Shown here: positions 1 through 6,049 of the stretch, piece after piece
How positions within the stretch are numbered: position 1 is the first letter of the stretch
Layout: each line of letters starts with the position of its first letter
From: DATAQC01 sp051001215
GTDB lineage: Bacteria > Actinomycetota > Acidimicrobiia > Acidimicrobiales > AC-14
Reading direction: 5' to 3'
DNA: 9,489 nucleotides
Assembly: GCA_051001215.1 (NCBI GenBank)
Contig: JBPCNP010000133.1
Span: 1-9,489, forward strand
Made by a program: the position numbers and the translations under genes
Notes under the pieces: generated by a model
Told to the model about the DNA's origin: nothing
Databases searched by the model: none
The model's input: only the letters and a program-made list of their open reading frames with translations

Positions 1-271
1 GAGTTCGAGGGCGACCTGATCCGCATGCGTACGCGGGAAGGAATGCCGGTGGCCAAGGCCAAGGACGTCTGCGGGGCAAGCAGCCGAAACTCAACGTGCG
101 CCAGGAAGCCCACCTGGTGACGCTGCATCGATCCGGTGAGCACACGGTGGCCGAGCTGGGCGATCTGTCGGGGTCACCCGTTCCACCGTCTACCGGGCTA
201 TCGAGCGCGACGCCGTGCGCCAGCGGACGCAGCTGGCCGGTCGCACCGCGCTGGGCGGCAGCCTGTCGTAG
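1..271 (+). pseudogene. Serine recombinase (resolvase/invertase family), C-terminal part, two frameshifts
   Basis: The 5' part lies outside the window. Frame 1 reads EFEGDLIRMRTREGMPVAKAK, the end of the resolvase catalytic domain and E-helix. The reading then moves to frame 3 (RGKQPKLNVRQEAHLVTLHRSGEHTVAELGDL, given here in pieces as seen) and to frame 2 (VTRSTVYRAIERDA), ending at TAG 269-271. Restoring one base near 64 (AKGRLRGKQPK) and one near 170 (DLFGVTRSTVYRAI) yields a textbook C-terminal helix-turn-helix of the Hin/resolvase type, about 90 residues in view. Both lesions look like single-base deletions. Family members cut and rejoin DNA at specific sites and usually belong to transposons or integrated elements. 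Unrepaired, the protein would stop at TGA 118-120 without its DNA-binding domain. It is either a decayed mobile-element gene or one damaged by sequence error; the family call is firm, the cause is open. Confidence 0.8.
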
Positions 272-293
272 CGGGGATCCTCTCCGGAAGCGC

Positions 294-323
294 CTACTCC
301 CGTTCCATACTCACCTCCTCCTT
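294..323 (-). other. Orphan ribosome binding site and 4-codon start stub of a lost gene
   Basis: On the minus strand AAGGAGGAGGTGA (323 down to 311) precedes ATG at 308-306 at good spacing. The frame reads only Met-Glu-Arg-Glu before TAG at 296-294. It lies 17 nt beyond the toxin stop codon, where a third gene of the same operon would begin. Past it the strand runs antisense into the recombinase fragment. I infer that the body of a downstream gene was removed by a rearrangement between about 271 and 300, or that its frame is broken here; a chance purine-rich run is the alternative. Confidence 0.35.
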
Positions 324-325
324 GC

Positions 326-659
326 CTACCCGTCGATTGCGGGTGGCGAGGTCCGATCGCTCCAGTAGGCCGGTCGTCGCCGATCGTGGGCGACAGCCAG
401 AACGTAGATCGCCTCGTCGCGAACAAGAAAGGCAACGTGATAGGGGAACCGGCTCCCCGGCGCTCGCCGAACGTCGAGGCCCTCGCCGAGCCCTTCGACG
501 CTTGTCCCTTGCTCCTGGCCAATGCGCGATGGACTCGACCGTGACATCGACGGCATCGAGGAACATGGCGCCGAGACCGGGCCGCGTGTCCTCGTACCAG
601 TGCGCTGCATCGGCAAGCTCTGCCGCTGCGTCGGGGCCCAATCGGACCGGCCGTCTCAC
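326..659 (-). pseudogene. ParE/RelE-type toxin of a type II toxin-antitoxin module, one frameshift
   Basis: The start is GTG at 659-657, which overlaps the antitoxin stop in a 4-base GTGA, implying translational coupling. The first frame gives RRPVRLGPDAAAELADAAHW then YEDTRPGLGAMFLDAVDVTV and ESIAHWPGA. A second frame continues GTSVEGLGEGLDVRRAPGSR, FPYHVAFLVRDEAIYVLAVA, HDRRRPAYWSDR, stopping at TAG 328-326. Together these make a full ParE/RelE-fold protein of about 110 residues: N-terminal helical hairpin (AAxELxDAAxWYE), then the sheet with VRR, FPY and VLAVAHDRRRPxYW. Removing one base near 507-512 restores the frame. ParE members poison gyrase and RelE members cleave ribosome-bound mRNA; the sequence does not settle which. 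As written the toxin is broken while its antitoxin is intact. Sequence error is the alternative to true inactivation. Confidence 0.8.
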
Positions 660-895
660 CCCTTCAGATGATCAGCCACACGTTCCCGAACGCTTGCCCA
701 GTCCTCGGTCGGATCGCCCGCGAGCACACGCGTCGCTCGTCTCTTGAGCTCGGCGCCCCAGGTCTTCTCGATCGTCTCCGGATCACCTGCGGCCGGGGGG
801 TCCAGACTGGCGATCAGCTGGGCCGCAAGGTCGGCGCGCTCAGCATCCTGGAGCGCGAGGGCTTCCCGCAGGATGGTCTCGGTCTCGGAGGTCAC
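656..895 (-). CDS. Antitoxin of the addiction-module protein family
   Basis: This 79-residue acidic protein begins MTSETETILREALALQDAER and continues ADLAAQLIASLDPPAAGDPE. The LxxALxLxxxERAxLAxxLIASLD pattern, a middle Trp (TWGAELKRR) and a C-terminal helix (VRERVADHL) fit the short antitoxins annotated as addiction module proteins (Unstab_antitox family), which pair with ParE/RelE toxins. It would bind and neutralise the toxin encoded directly downstream, whose GTG overlaps its stop codon by 4 bases. The start is GTG at 895-893; there is no Shine-Dalgarno, but TACAAT ends 6 nt upstream, so a leaderless message is likely. Such modules usually autoregulate, but no clear operator repeat is visible. 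The reading frame is intact and of normal family length. Confidence 0.85.
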   Translation of the reverse strand: MTSETETILREALALQDAERADLAAQLIASLDPPAAGDPETIEKTWGAELKRRATRVLAGDPTEDWASVRERVADHLKG

Positions 896-901
896 GCGTC
901 G

Positions 902-907
902 ATTGTA
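902..907 (-). promoter_or_regulatory. -10 hexamer TACAAT for the toxin-antitoxin operon
   Basis: TACAAT reads on the minus strand from 907 to 902, six bases before the GTG of the antitoxin. A start of transcription at or near the GTG would give a leaderless mRNA, consistent with the missing Shine-Dalgarno. A TTGGCG sits 20 bp upstream (933-928), rather far for an ordinary -35 element. Confidence 0.5.
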
Positions 908-1034
908 CGAGCAGCGTGACTCGGGGGCGCCAACGCACCAGGAGAGCCGACCACTAACCTAACCCCTCAGGGCATCGGCCGTTGAGACGGTCCGCGAGGT
1001 GCCCTCCCGTAGCGGGATCCGCACATGCGACAGG

Positions 1035-1048
1035 GCTGAGGCCTCAGC
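1035..1048. repeat. 14-bp perfect palindrome in the antitoxin-ATPase gap
   Basis: GCTGAGG is followed directly by its reverse complement CCTCAGC. It lies about 100 bp past the ATPase stop and about 140 bp upstream of the antitoxin start. As RNA it could form GCTGA-GGCC-TCAGC but no U-run follows, so a terminator role is weak; a protein-binding dyad is also possible. The rest of 896-1146 holds no gene I can support. It includes GTGCGCAC within a longer CGTGT...ACACG pair near 1098-1116. Confidence 0.4.
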
Positions 1049-1146
1049 GTTGCCTCGGCGATCTCAGGAGGTGACCGACAGCGACCCCAGGCCGGTCGCG
1101 TGTCGGGTGCGCACACGATCGGAGGCCGGCAAGAGCGTCGTCAGAG

Positions 1147-2325
1147 TCACGGCTGACGGTCGATGAACTCGTGCATGCCAGGGACCGTGAAGGCGAGCAA
1201 GCCGCGCTCGGGGGCGTAGGTCAGGCCCTTCTTGATCAACTCGTTGCGAGCCACCGAGATGTCCGACGTGCGGCTCTTGCCCATTGACCTGGCGATGTCG
1301 GCGACCGCCGCGGGCCCATCGCCTCCAAGGGCGGCCAGCGCCCGCAGGACGTCCCGCTGCGCGGGTGTCGCCCGCTCCCAGCGCGATCGGTAGAGACCGT
1401 CGTCGACCTCTCGGCGGGCCTCTGCCAGGCCGACCTCGACGTCCTCCGCCTCGATCGGGCTGGTGCGAGCGTTGTCCCACACGTGCTTCCCGATCGCCTG
1501 GATGAAGTAGGGGTAGCCGCCAGCGGTTCTCACCGCCGCATCGAGTCCGTCCCCGTCCCAGGCAACGCTTCGCTCCGCTGCGGGGACCGTCAGCGCCAGG
1601 CGAGCGGCAGCATCGTCGAGCAGGCCGATGGTGCGGAAGTCGTACAAGCGCTCGGCGTAACTGGTGGCCTCAGCGAGCTGCGCGGGCAGGGACGGCAGGC
1701 CGGCGCCGACGACGATGAGGGGGAACGGCACATTGGCTTGGCCGCTCTGGTGCACGGCGGTATTGAGGGCCGCAAGTTCTGGCGGTCTCGCCTCCTGCAG
1801 CTCGTCGATCAAGACGAGGACCCCGATACCGAGGTCCCGCCCCGTCTCACCGAGAACCTCGAAAAGGGCCGCCAGGTCATCGGAGAACCGACCCGAATCC
1901 GCGATGCCGTCGATGGGCGCCACATCGACACCGAGGCTCACTGACCCCGACGGATCGAGCCGGACGCTGAAGGCCTTGAACACTCCCAGCAGGCGACGCA
2001 GCCGTTGCTCGGGATGTCTCCCGCTCGCCGTCCGCAGCGCCCGAAGCAGCGACTGCGCCAGCGAAACCGCGAGTGACGCCGACGTCCCCGCCTCCACCTT
2101 GGCGGTGATCCACCCACGGCTGCTGACCTGATCGAGGAGCTCGTTGAGCAGGGCCGTCTTGCCCACGCCCCGCAAACCGTTGAGAATCCAGCTGCGATCG
2201 CCTTCGCCGTGCTCCTCGGCACGGCGCCGCACGATCTGAAAGGCCGAGAGGATCCGCTCTCGCCCGGCGAGTAGAGGCGGTCGGCGACCGGCCCCCGGGC
2301 GGTATGGGTTGGCGACCGGATCCAT
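1147..2325 (-). CDS. AAA+ ATPase with C-terminal winged helix, function unknown
   Basis: The protein has 392 residues. NPYRPGAGRRPPLLAGRE near the N-terminus matches the entry motif of AAA_16/Orc1-Cdc6-like bacterial ATPases. Walker A is GLRGVGKTAL at 50-59, Walker B is VLVLIDELQEA at about 169-179, a sensor-1-like strand FPLIVVGAG is at 201-209, and GYPYFIQ at 270-276 resembles the sensor-2 region. Residues 316-388 look like a winged helix (PAQRDVLRALAALG, then VADIARSMGKSRTSDISVAR), which suggests DNA or protein binding. ATP-driven remodelling is expected, but the partner is unknown. It starts with ATG 2325-2323 without a Shine-Dalgarno. It stands alone on its strand between the toxin-antitoxin pair and metabolic genes. 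Relatives are scattered and sometimes linked to mobile or defence loci, but nothing next to it proves such a role. Confidence 0.85.
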   Translation of the reverse strand: MDPVANPYRPGAGRRPPLLAGRERILSAFQIVRRRAEEHGEGDRSWILNGLRGVGKTALLNELLDQVSSRGWITAKVEAGTSASLAVSLAQSLLRALRTASGRHPEQRLRRLLGVFKAFSVRLDPSGSVSLGVDVAPIDGIADSGRFSDDLAALFEVLGETGRDLGIGVLVLIDELQEARPPELAALNTAVHQSGQANVPFPLIVVGAGLPSLPAQLAEATSYAERLYDFRTIGLLDDAAARLALTVPAAERSVAWDGDGLDAAVRTAGGYPYFIQAIGKHVWDNARTSPIEAEDVEVGLAEARREVDDGLYRSRWERATPAQRDVLRALAALGGDGPAAVADIARSMGKSRTSDISVARNELIKKGLTYAPERGLLAFTVPGMHEFIDRQP

Positions 2326-2648
2326 GCTAAGAGTGTGTCATATCATCTACCAGTAGTGTTTAGACACCGTTAGGTATCGTTACACGGTCACCAAGCACAG
2401 TCTTTGTGCCGAAGCACTCCCGGGATCTCCGTCCGCGAGGTACGCCGGCGCGCCTGTCGAGGGTGACCGGCGGTCTTCCCCACGAGGGCCTGCAGCAAGC
2501 AGCGACGTCCTCAGCTCCGTCCCAGACGCGGATCCGCTCGTGCGAGGCGGTCGTGTGCGGCAGCCTGGCCGGAGCCCCGGCTCCTGGCACGATGTGCGGC
2601 GTCGGACGCGCCGAGACACGAGGCACGAGGCACGAGGGGGAAGCGACC
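2326..2648. other. Intergenic region between the divergent ATPase and dehydrogenase genes
   Basis: No gene is supported in these 323 bp. The first 70 bp, next to the ATPase start, are clearly AT-richer than the surroundings and probably hold its promoter; TATGAC (minus, 2343-2338) is a possible -10. Small symmetric elements occur here: GTGT-TTAG-ACAC at 2356-2367, GTGTC at 2335-2339 paired with GACAC at 2363-2367, and CGTTA repeated at about 2369 and 2379. These could be operator half-sites, but the arms are short. From about 2400 to 2610 the DNA is GC-rich and shows no recognisable coding or RNA gene. The 3' end carries the CACGAGG repeats and the dehydrogenase ribosome binding site. Confidence 0.5.
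2617..2637 (+). repeat. CACGAGG tandem triplet overlapping the dehydrogenase ribosome binding site
   Basis: Three perfect copies of the heptamer CACGAGG lie at 2617-2623, 2624-2630 and 2631-2637. The last runs into GGG, giving GAGGGGG just upstream of ATG 2649. Because 7 is not a multiple of 3 and the repeat is non-coding, slippage would change leader length, or delete or copy GAGG-type Shine-Dalgarno cores, without touching the protein. Confidence 0.7.
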
Positions 2649-3388
2649 ATGTCAGACAAGCGAGTAGCCCTGGTAACCGGCGGGGCCCGGGGGATCGGGG
2701 CGGCCATCACCGAAGCCCTTGCCCGGGGTGGCGTGCACGTGGCCGCAGGGTACAGCCGCAACCGGGCTGCCGCCGAGGGTCTGGCCGAGAGGCTGACCGC
2801 CGAGGGTCTTTCCATCGCCGTCCACCAAGGAACGTCGGGCAGCCCGAGGACTGCCAGCGCGTGGTAGACGAGGTTGTTGACTCGCAGGGGCACATCGACT
2901 ACCTCGTGAACAACGCCGGCGTGACCGTGGACAAGACGGTGCGCAGGATGACCATCGACGATTGGCACGCGGTGCTGCGCATCAATCTGTCGGGAGCCTT
3001 CTACATGACCAAGGCCGTCCTCGAGCACATGTTGGCGCGAGGCTTCGGCCGCATCGTCAACATCAGCTCGGTCATCGGCCAGACGGGCAACATCGGTCAA
3101 GCCAACTACGCCGCCTCCAAGGCGGGCCTGTTCGGCTTCACGAAGAGCTTGGCCCTCGAGATGGCTCGCAAGGGCATCACCGTCAACTGCGTCGCTCCCG
3201 GCTTCATCGACACCGACATAGTGGCCGGAGTACCCGAGAAGGTTCTCGACAAAATCATCGCCGACATCCCTGTCGGGCGGCTCGGCCAGCCCCGGGAGAT
3301 CGCTCGGGCCGTGCAGTTCCTACTTGACGACGACGCCGGCTACATCACCGGCGCGGTGTTCTGCGTGAACGGCGGTCTCGAGATGTGA
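2649..3388 (+). pseudogene. phaB: Acetoacetyl-CoA / 3-oxoacyl-ACP reductase (short-chain dehydrogenase), one frameshift
   Basis: This NAD(P)H-dependent reductase of the FabG/PhaB group would reduce acetoacetyl-CoA to 3-hydroxybutyryl-CoA (polyhydroxyalkanoate or butyrate metabolism) or a 3-oxoacyl-ACP. It starts with ATG 2649 behind GAGGGGGAAG. Frame 3 gives MSDKRVALVTGGARGIGAAI with the TGGARGIG nucleotide motif at 10-17, up to AVHQG. Frame 2 then continues NVGQPEDCQRVVDEVV through NNAG (88-91), Asn113, NISSVIGQTGN (Ser141), Tyr154 and Lys158 of NYAASK, and ends VNGGLEM. Adding one base in the GG at 2829-2830 restores a standard 246-residue protein in which the whole catalytic tetrad is present. 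Conservation on both sides is so good that sequence error or a very recent mutation is likelier than old decay. No phaA or phaC is nearby, so the exact substrate is uncertain. Confidence 0.85.
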
Positions 3389-3444
3389 CGAGCCGGCCGA
3401 CTCGACGGCAGCGAGCATCCGCTCATATGCCCGTCCCGCTCCAT

Positions 3445-3458
3445 GGTTGCGGCCAACC
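3445..3458. terminator. Possible hairpin between convergent genes
   Basis: In the 78-bp gap between the convergent dehydrogenase and biotin ligase stops, GGTTG-CGGC-CAACC can fold into a 5-bp stem with a 4-base loop. Its location suits a shared terminator, but there is no T-run on either strand and the stem is short. Confidence 0.25.
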
Positions 3459-3466
3459 GGGGCGCG

Positions 3467-4255
3467 TCAGGATGAACGCAGGTGCACGACATCGCCGGCC
3501 GCCAGACGCCGGGTACCCGTCGCCGAGGCCACCAGCAGGCACCCGTCGTCGGTGATCTCCGTGACCGTACCGACGCAGACCCGGCCGCCGGGGAGCTCGA
3601 CCCGGACAGCCCTCCCGAGGGTGATGGAGTGCCGCCGGTAGTCGTCCATCAGCGCCCGGCGACCGGCGGTGTCGGCCAACTGTCGACAGCGGTCGTCGAG
3701 GCGGTCCAGATAGGCCCCGAGTAGCTGCCGGCGGTCGACAGCCTCGCCGGCCACCTCCTCGACGGTAACGGCCGTGGGTGCCAGGTGTGGGGGCATGGGG
3801 CCGGGCCAACGCACGTTGAGGCCCAGCCCGACGACAACCGCCCCGCACCCCGCCGGTACCTCGGCCAGCACGCCGCCCAGCTTGCGCTCGGGCCCGGTCG
3901 CACGCTCGGGGCCCACCACCAGGTCGTTGGGCCATTTCAGGCCGGGCGCGAGCCCGGCCACGTCGGCGCACGCGTCGGTTGCCGCCAGCGCGCAGGCGAT
4001 CGTCGCCAGCGGGCACGGTCCCTCGTCGGGCGCACGCAGCACCACCGAGACGAGCAGCGACGAACCCGGTGGAGCCTCCCAGCTACGTCCCCGCCGGCCC
4101 CGCCCGGCCGTCTGGTGGTCGGCCACCACCACCACACCCTCGGGTGCCCCGGCGCGAACCAGGTCGGAGGCGACGCGGTTGGTCGAGTCCACCTCGTCGT
4201 ACCGGCGGACGTCGGCGAACCGCGGGCCGGGCCGGTTGGCGTCGGCTGGCGGCAC
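3467..4255 (-). CDS. birA: Biotin--[acetyl-CoA-carboxylase] ligase, catalytic form without the repressor domain
   Basis: The enzyme makes biotinyl-5'-AMP and transfers biotin to a carrier-protein lysine. The 262-residue product (GTG 4255-4253 start) has DEVDSTN at 20-26, the biotin/ATP loop GRGRRGRSW at 51-59, LKWPNDL at 106-112, KLGGVL at 125-130 and GLGLNVRW at 143-150. A small C-terminal SH3-like domain (LGRAVRVELPGG then VGTVTEITDDGCLLV) completes it. It lacks the N-terminal helix-turn-helix of E. coli BirA, so it should not repress biotin genes. An open frame continues upstream, but it would run through the neighbouring carboxylase; GTG 4255 places the start 18 bp from that gene and 7 nt after TATCGT. 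The divergent neighbour is its obvious substrate. Confidence 0.93.
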   Translation of the reverse strand: MPPADANRPGPRFADVRRYDEVDSTNRVASDLVRAGAPEGVVVVADHQTAGRGRRGRSWEAPPGSSLLVSVVLRAPDEGPCPLATIACALAATDACADVAGLAPGLKWPNDLVVGPERATGPERKLGGVLAEVPAGCGAVVVGLGLNVRWPGPMPPHLAPTAVTVEEVAGEAVDRRQLLGAYLDRLDDRCRQLADTAGRRALMDDYRRHSITLGRAVRVELPGGRVCVGTVTEITDDGCLLVASATGTRRLAAGDVVHLRSS

Positions 4256-4273
4256 GCCTGCAACGATAGGGCC
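4256..4273. promoter_or_regulatory. 18-bp divergent promoter region of birA and the carboxylase gene
   Basis: Only 18 bp separate the two GTG starts. The minus strand reads TATCGT (4268-4263) followed by 7 nt and the birA GTG. The plus strand reads AACGAT (4262-4267), a weaker -10 match, followed by 6 nt and the carboxylase GTG. The hexamers overlap on opposite strands. With no room for Shine-Dalgarno leaders, both messages are probably leaderless and the two polymerases would compete for one site. Confidence 0.5.
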
Positions 4274-6031
4274 GTGTTCTCCAAGGTGTTGGTGGCCAAT
4301 CGCGGCGAGATCGCCGTTCGGGTGATGCGCACATGCCGGGAGATGGGGGTGGCGACGGTCGCCGTCTACTCCGATCTCGACCGCCACGCCATGCACGTTC
4401 GGCTGGCCGACGAGGCCTGGTCGTTGGGCGGGCGGACGGCGGCAGAGAGCTACCTCAACACCGAGGCGATCCTCGGTGTTGCCCGCCGCAGCGGTGCCGA
4501 GGCGCTGCACCCGGGCTATGGCTTCTTCTCCGAGAACCCCGACTTCACCCGTGCCGTCACCGAGCTCGGCGTCGTGTTCATCGGCCCCCCGGCGGCGGCC
4601 ATGGACCTGATGGGCGACAAGATCTCGTCCCGCAAGGCCGCCACTGGCGCCGGCGTAAAGGTGGTCCCGGGCACGACGTCGCCGACGGAGTCGGCCGGCG
4701 AGGTGGTGGAGTTCGGACGCGAGTACGGCTGGCCGGTGGCCGTCAAGGCCGCCTACGGCGGTGGCGGCCGGGGGATGCGGGTGGTGAACGACGAGGCCAC
4801 CGCCCCGGCAGCCCTGGAGGCCGCCCGGCGGGAGGCCCACGCCTACTTCGGGCGGTCCGAGGTCTACCTCGAGCGCTACCTCACCTGGCCCCGCCACGTG
4901 GAGATGCAGATCTTCGCCGACACCCAGGGCAATGCCGTGTGGATGGGCGAGCGCGACTGCTCGTGTCAGCGTCGCCACCAGAAGCTGGTGGAGGAGACCC
5001 CGTCACCCGGCATGCCCGAGCACGACCGGCACCAGCTGGGTGAGGCGGCGGTGTCAGTGGTGCGGGCCTGCGGCTACGTCAACGCCGGCACCGTCGAGTT
5101 CTTGTACCAGGACGGCGAGTCCTACTTCCTGGAGATGAACACCCGCCTCCAGGTCGAGCACACGGTGACGGAGATGGCGTGCGGGGTCGACATGGTCGCC
5201 GAGCAACTCCGGGTCGCCGCCGGCGAGGCCCTCTCCTTCACCCAGGAGTCCCTGCCGCGGCGGGGTCACGCCATCGAGTGTCGGCTCAACGCCGAGGACC
5301 CCGCCGGCGGCCGGTTCCTGCCTTCGCCCGGCACCATCGACCGCCTCTCGCTTCCCGGGGGGTACGGGGTGCGGGTCGACGCCGGCTACGCCGCCGGTGA
5401 CACCGTCAGCCAGCACTACGACAACCTGGTGGCCAAGATCGTGGCCTGGGGCGACGACCGGGAGGAGGCCCGTCATCGGCTGCTCCGCGCCCTGCGCGAG
5501 ACGGTTGTCGAGGGCGTGGCCACCAACGTCGACGCCCACGTGGCCATCCTCGAGCATCCCGACTTCGTCGCCGGGAGGCACTCGACCCGATGGGTCGACG
5601 AGAGCCTCGACCTGTCGGCGGTCACGTCGACGGCCGTCGTCGGTACCGGGGGCGGCGGGGAAGCGGCGCCGACGACCAGCCGCGACCTCGATGTCGAGGT
5701 CGCGGGTCGGCGCTTCAGCGTCCGCGTCTGGGCACCGGCGAGCACCGGGGGGCCGGCGCCGGCGACGCCGGCGGCCCGGGCCCGGCGCCACGGGGCGGCT
5801 CAGGGGGCAGGGAGGGCGCCCGGGCGGGTGACCGTTCCCATGCAGGGCACCATCGTCGAAGTCCTGGTCGAGATCGGCGACGCGGTGGAAGCGGGCCAAC
5901 CCATCTGCGTGCTCGAAGCCATGAAGATGGAGAACCTCGTCAACGCCGACCGGGCCGGCACCGTCGCCGAGCTGCGGGTCAGGCCGGGCGACACCGTGGG
6001 CTCCGGCGACGTGGTGATCGTCATCGAGTAG
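4274..6031 (+). CDS. accA: Biotin-dependent acyl-CoA carboxylase alpha subunit (biotin carboxylase plus carrier domain)
   Basis: This 585-residue subunit carboxylates its own biotin with ATP and bicarbonate, for transfer by a separate beta subunit to acetyl- or propionyl-CoA. It starts at GTG 4274 with VFSKVLVANRGEIAVRV. Visible motifs are HPGYGFFSEN (79-88), the ATP-grasp glycine loop KAAYGGGGRGM (158-168), HVEMQIFAD (208-216), ERDCSCQRRHQKLVEE (227-242; Cys231 where Leu or Val is usual), the catalytic EMNTRLQVEH (287-296) and the carboxylase C-terminal domain to about 445. A Gly/Ala/Pro/Arg-rich linker (about 455-517) leads to the biotinyl domain with EAMKMEN; Lys551 is the biotin site, 34 residues from the end, as usual. 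Length is normal for actinobacterial AccA3-type proteins. No beta subunit is in view, so acetyl versus propionyl specificity is open. birA lies divergently upstream. Confidence 0.94.
   Translation: MFSKVLVANRGEIAVRVMRTCREMGVATVAVYSDLDRHAMHVRLADEAWSLGGRTAAESYLNTEAILGVARRSGAEALHPGYGFFSENPDFTRAVTELGVVFIGPPAAAMDLMGDKISSRKAATGAGVKVVPGTTSPTESAGEVVEFGREYGWPVAVKAAYGGGGRGMRVVNDEATAPAALEAARREAHAYFGRSEVYLERYLTWPRHVEMQIFADTQGNAVWMGERDCSCQRRHQKLVEETPSPGMPEHDRHQLGEAAVSVVRACGYVNAGTVEFLYQDGESYFLEMNTRLQVEHTVTEMACGVDMVAEQLRVAAGEALSFTQESLPRRGHAIECRLNAEDPAGGRFLPSPGTIDRLSLPGGYGVRVDAGYAAGDTVSQHYDNLVAKIVAWGDDREEARHRLLRALRETVVEGVATNVDAHVAILEHPDFVAGRHSTRWVDESLDLSAVTSTAVVGTGGGGEAAPTTSRDLDVEVAGRRFSVRVWAPASTGGPAPATPAARARRHGAAQGAGRAPGRVTVPMQGTIVEVLVEIGDAVEAGQPICVLEAMKMENLVNADRAGTVAELRVRPGDTVGSGDVVIVIE
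5680..5705. repeat. 26-bp inverted repeat inside the carboxylase gene
   Basis: The 12-base arm CCGCGACCTCGA is followed after TG by its exact reverse complement TCGAGGTCGCGG. It encodes residues 469-478 (SRDLDVEVAG), where the interdomain region leads towards the biotinyl domain. As RNA it would make an 11-bp GC-rich stem with an ATGT tetraloop. Arms this long are not expected often by chance, even in GC-rich DNA. Confidence 0.7.
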
Positions 6032-6049
6032 GCCCTGGCCCCCTGCCCG

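Noticed and set aside
136..747. Plus-strand frame across the toxin region
   Set aside because: Its low-complexity Arg/Pro/Ser composition is typical of antisense GC-rich DNA, and the minus strand carries recognisable antitoxin and toxin motifs.
1064..1080. AGGAGGTGA at 1067-1075 as ribosome site of a plus-strand gene
   Set aside because: No suitable start codon follows at the right distance, and the frame downstream is antisense to the ATPase end without any recognisable protein.
3785..4273. Carboxylase starting far upstream of GTG 4274
   Set aside because: That stretch is antisense to the conserved biotin ligase, and family homology begins at VFSKVLVANRGEIAVRV.
4256..4978. Long minus-strand extension upstream of the biotin ligase
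   Set aside because: It is antisense to the carboxylase N-terminal half and holds no ligase features; ligase homology begins near VRRYDEVDSTN and GTG 4255 gives a normal length.
5054..5899. Long minus-strand frame inside the carboxylase gene
   Set aside because: Arg/Gly/Pro-rich shadow of a strongly conserved plus-strand coding region, with no motif of its own.
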